Source: Apopatocola sp963618015
Lineage (GTDB): Bacteria > Bacillota > Clostridia > Oscillospirales > Oscillospiraceae
Reading direction: 5' to 3'
NCBI GenBank assembly: GCA_963618015.1
Contig: CAVEQS010000018.1
Location: 1-51,573 of the forward strand
DNA length: 51,573 nucleotides
Positions 49,344-51,573 of this stretch are shown piece after piece (within the stretch, counting starts at the first letter, position 1; each line of letters begins with the position of its first letter). The position numbers and the translations under genes are program-made. The notes under the pieces are model-generated. The model saw only the letters and a list, made by a program, of their open reading frames with translations. It did no database searches and was not told where the DNA came from.

Positions 49344-51467
49344 TTATTTTCCCAGCACAACGGAGAGCTGAATTTCTCTTTCCGTTTCGCACAGATCCAG
49401 CTCACCGCCGTCGGCGACGGTGACGCGAAGCTCATAGAGCGTTCCGTCGGTGAGCTCCGTCACGGCCTGACCATTTTCATCCGTGATCTTCCAGAGCTCG
49501 GAGGCGACCGGCAGAAGCTTTCCGTCTGTGCCATAGGCATACAGCGTCAGCTCTGCGGTGCTCCCGGAGAGATTATTCATGCGGAAGGCGAGCGTAGTAT
49601 TGGGATGCACATTACGCACGGCGGCCGTGTTCCGCCAGCTTGCAACGGTTCCTTCGCCGCCGTCCGCGGTGAAGCGATCCTGCGAGAGCACATTGCGCGC
49701 CGCCTGATCCAGATCGACCTCACGGTAAGGCATTTCAGGCAGGTAAACGAAGCGGTCCTGCAGGCGCAGCAGCTCCAGATAACCCGTCGGGCAGTAGAGC
49801 GCATTGCCGCTGTTGCCGGCGTACATGCCGATGGCCATATTGTTGTAGCCATACTTGTTGGATACATCCATGGTGAAAACGGTATCGCCGGTTTCAAAGT
49901 CCAGGATGATGTACTGCCACATGCCGGTGTTCAGATCCTGCACATAGCCGTAGATATAGCCGGTCGCGGTGGAGAGCTTCAGGATCGAGGTGTCGCTCAG
50001 ATCGCTGCGGCACCAGACGCTCTGCATTTCATAGCCGGAATCGGTCTTGACCGTGTCGACACGCTCCACGCCGGGGGCGATCATGACGTTGCCCTTCATC
50101 AGCCAGTTCTGGTCGTAGATGTTGGCGTAGCTCTGGATGGAGGAATCGCTGTTCGGGTCGGCGAGACCGGCGTTGCCAGCACCGAACCAGTTGCACACGA
50201 TGGTGCTCACGGTGCCTTCGCCGTCGTCATAGACGATGGCCGAGTTTTCCACGGCCACCTGATAGCCCTCCGGCAGGTCGTCGAGCACCGGATGCATCGC
50301 CACAATCTCGCCGGTTTTCATATCGAGCGCCAGAAGATTCACGGTGTCCTGATTGTCGGTGAACATGACGAGATTCGGCGTCAGCGTGGGGGAGCAGCCG
50401 CTGCCCCAGGCAAGGCCGCCGCCGGTCGTTTTGTCGCCCTCGCCGCTGACCTTGGCGCCGGCGCTTTCATATGGCGTGCACCACACGACATCCACACCGT
50501 TCGCCGCGCGGAGCAGATAGCAGTTCTGGTTGGTCAGGATGACGGCGCCTTCGCGGGAGGCGGCAATGCCGTTTTCCGCGCCCTCGCCGGGCGTCAGGTC
50601 ATGGACGAACACGGCGTCGGAGAGATTTGCCTCTTCACCGTTCAAAATGGAGTCTATGGCGCTGCGGGCAATATAGCCGATCACGCCCTGCTGCTCACGC
50701 TCGGGATAGATGCGGAAGCCGCCCGTGGCAAACCAGAGGTTTCCTTCATAGTCAAAGACCACAGACAGAAGATTCTGCTCGAGCGTCTTGCCGAGCGCGG
50801 CTTCTGCTGCTGCCTTGATATCGATATCAAGCACCTTCTCAAATTCGGGAAGCACATTGCCCTCCGCATCCGTTGCGCGCAGCATCAGAACATGGTTGTT
50901 GCTGGTCGGGCAGACAATACGGTTTTCGGAATCAAGAAACGTGTACGAGCTCTGGATGACATAGCCGCCGCCGTCGTGCTGCTTCGGGGAGAAATAGCCG
51001 AGAGTCTTCGCTTCTTCGGCATTCAGATCGCGGATGGCGATGCCGCCGAGCAGCGGAACGACCGCATGGCCGTAGCTGTCAAAATAAATGGCAGGGGAGG
51101 CATTCGCGTTCGTTGTCTCATAGGAAACGTTGATCTCCGGATAAATGCCGACGGGCAGGACTTCGTCCGTTGAGTCGGTGTTATAGCCGTCGTGGTGGAT
51201 GTTGGCGTCGCTCTTCGCCATATAGGGGTTTTCGTCCACCTGTTTGGGGTGCAGTGCCTTCACGGGAAGCGCGCCGAAAGCAGATCCTTCTGCTGCGGCT
51301 GGCTCGATGTTCGGCTCCTCCGGGGGCGCGGTTTCGGGCGCGGCGGATGCCGACGGCTCCGCGGTGCCTGCGGGCGCCTGCGCTCCGCCGCACGCTGCCA
51401 TGGACAGGCAGAGCACCGCTGCCAGCAGCAGACCAAGCGCAGATCGGATGATGCTTTTCTTTTTCAT
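49344..51467 (-). CDS. Large secreted lipoprotein, probably beta-propeller, unknown function
   Basis: A 707-residue lipoprotein: signal peptide with lipobox MAAC, then an Ala/Pro/Glu-rich linker (to about 55), then a long beta-rich domain with repeated short strands ending in Asp/Gly turns (VFDYEGNLWFATGG, LALDMKTGEIVAMH, IILDFETGDTVFTMD), as in PQQ/NHL-type propellers, and a C-terminal beta domain (about 620-707). MAKSDANIHHDGYNTD near residue 75 looks like a conserved, possibly metal-binding block with His pair. No enzyme family is recognised with confidence; arylsulfotransferase-like propellers are one possibility. ATG at 51467 lies inside the terminal inverted repeat, so the leader and first codons equal those of the lipoprotein at the other end. 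Confidence 0.75.
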   Translation of the reverse strand: MKKKSIIRSALGLLLAAVLCLSMAACGGAQAPAGTAEPSASAAPETAPPEEPNIEPAAAEGSAFGALPVKALHPKQVDENPYMAKSDANIHHDGYNTDSTDEVLPVGIYPEINVSYETTNANASPAIYFDSYGHAVVPLLGGIAIRDLNAEEAKTLGYFSPKQHDGGGYVIQSSYTFLDSENRIVCPTSNNHVLMLRATDAEGNVLPEFEKVLDIDIKAAAEAALGKTLEQNLLSVVFDYEGNLWFATGGFRIYPEREQQGVIGYIARSAIDSILNGEEANLSDAVFVHDLTPGEGAENGIAASREGAVILTNQNCYLLRAANGVDVVWCTPYESAGAKVSGEGDKTTGGGLAWGSGCSPTLTPNLVMFTDNQDTVNLLALDMKTGEIVAMHPVLDDLPEGYQVAVENSAIVYDDGEGTVSTIVCNWFGAGNAGLADPNSDSSIQSYANIYDQNWLMKGNVMIAPGVERVDTVKTDSGYEMQSVWCRSDLSDTSILKLSTATGYIYGYVQDLNTGMWQYIILDFETGDTVFTMDVSNKYGYNNMAIGMYAGNSGNALYCPTGYLELLRLQDRFVYLPEMPYREVDLDQAARNVLSQDRFTADGGEGTVASWRNTAAVRNVHPNTTLAFRMNNLSGSTAELTLYAYGTDGKLLPVASELWKITDENGQAVTELTDGTLYELRVTVADGGELDLCETEREIQLSVVLGK

Positions 51468-51573
51468 AAAAATCACCATGCCGGTGCGGCACCGGCACAA
51501 ATAGGAATGAAAACGGAAGCCGCAAAATTTCCCGTTTTCTTGTATAATGTGTTTGAGAGAGGCACACTACAAA
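51458..51573 (-). repeat. Right copy of 116-bp terminal inverted repeat
   Basis: It is the exact reverse complement of 1-116 and ends at the last base of the window. It holds the leader and first codons of the minus-strand lipoprotein gene. Confidence 0.95.

Noticed and set aside
1..51573. CRISPR array, insertion sequences or replication origin
   Set aside because: No regularly spaced direct repeats, transposase genes, or DnaA-box clusters were seen.

Overview
The window looks like a chromosomal contig from a GC-rich, low-G+C-phylum-type anaerobe of the Clostridia, most like the gut Oscillospiraceae (inference from gene content and order, Gram-positive lipoprotein signals, strong AGGAGG-type ribosome sites and standard stop usage; no marker gene here fixes the species). 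Coding density is high and most genes lie in long same-strand operons. There is no CRISPR array, no intact prophage and no transposase gene.

Layout. 1-5.3 kb: a DUF4358 lipoprotein whose leader is repeated, inverted, at the far end of the contig; a REP-like intergenic repeat; an AT-rich (probably acquired) GNAT acetyltransferase; an orphan holin-like gene; and a polar amino acid ABC transporter operon that ends in an oddly permuted binding protein. 5.3-13.1 kb (minus strand): a six-gene operon of response regulator, histidine kinase, HtrA-like protease, PepD dipeptidase, MnmG and MnmA. 13.2-16.1 kb (plus): ispE, then a KdpDE-like two-component pair without any Kdp pump. 16.1-26.6 kb (minus): a PH-domain membrane protein, then a nine-gene operon (lipoprotein, response regulator, kinase, DUF1385, prmC, recA, recX, rimO, cysS). 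26.7-28.2 kb: tRNA-Leu(CAA) with a nearby copy of its 3' end, and a repeat-containing lipoprotein with a probable one-base frameshift in its signal peptide.

28.3-48.3 kb is the most interesting part: two overlapping LysR regulators, an opine-dehydrogenase-family enzyme and a DASS-type carboxylate permease on the minus strand; divergently, two maleate isomerase/arylmalonate decarboxylase-like proteins, two MmgE/PrpD-family proteins, an FAD/NAD oxidoreductase, a cytosolic bis-MGD molybdo- or tungsto-enzyme, its four-cluster ferredoxin subunit, an ornithine cyclodeaminase/mu-crystallin-family enzyme and MobA; then a molybdenum-cofactor riboswitch with a terminator in front of moeA, moaA, a mobB-moaC fusion and a mogA-moaE-like fusion. 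I read this as one self-contained system: a permease imports a di/tricarboxylate or amino-dicarboxylate (opine-like) compound, isomerase/epimerase/lyase-type enzymes process it, and an NADH-FAD-FeS-Mo electron chain carries out a redox step, with cofactor synthesis encoded alongside. I do not know of a described pathway with this set; the substrate is unknown.

48.4-51.6 kb: a membrane-anchored XRE regulator and a large secreted lipoprotein of unknown function, whose start lies in the terminal inverted repeat.
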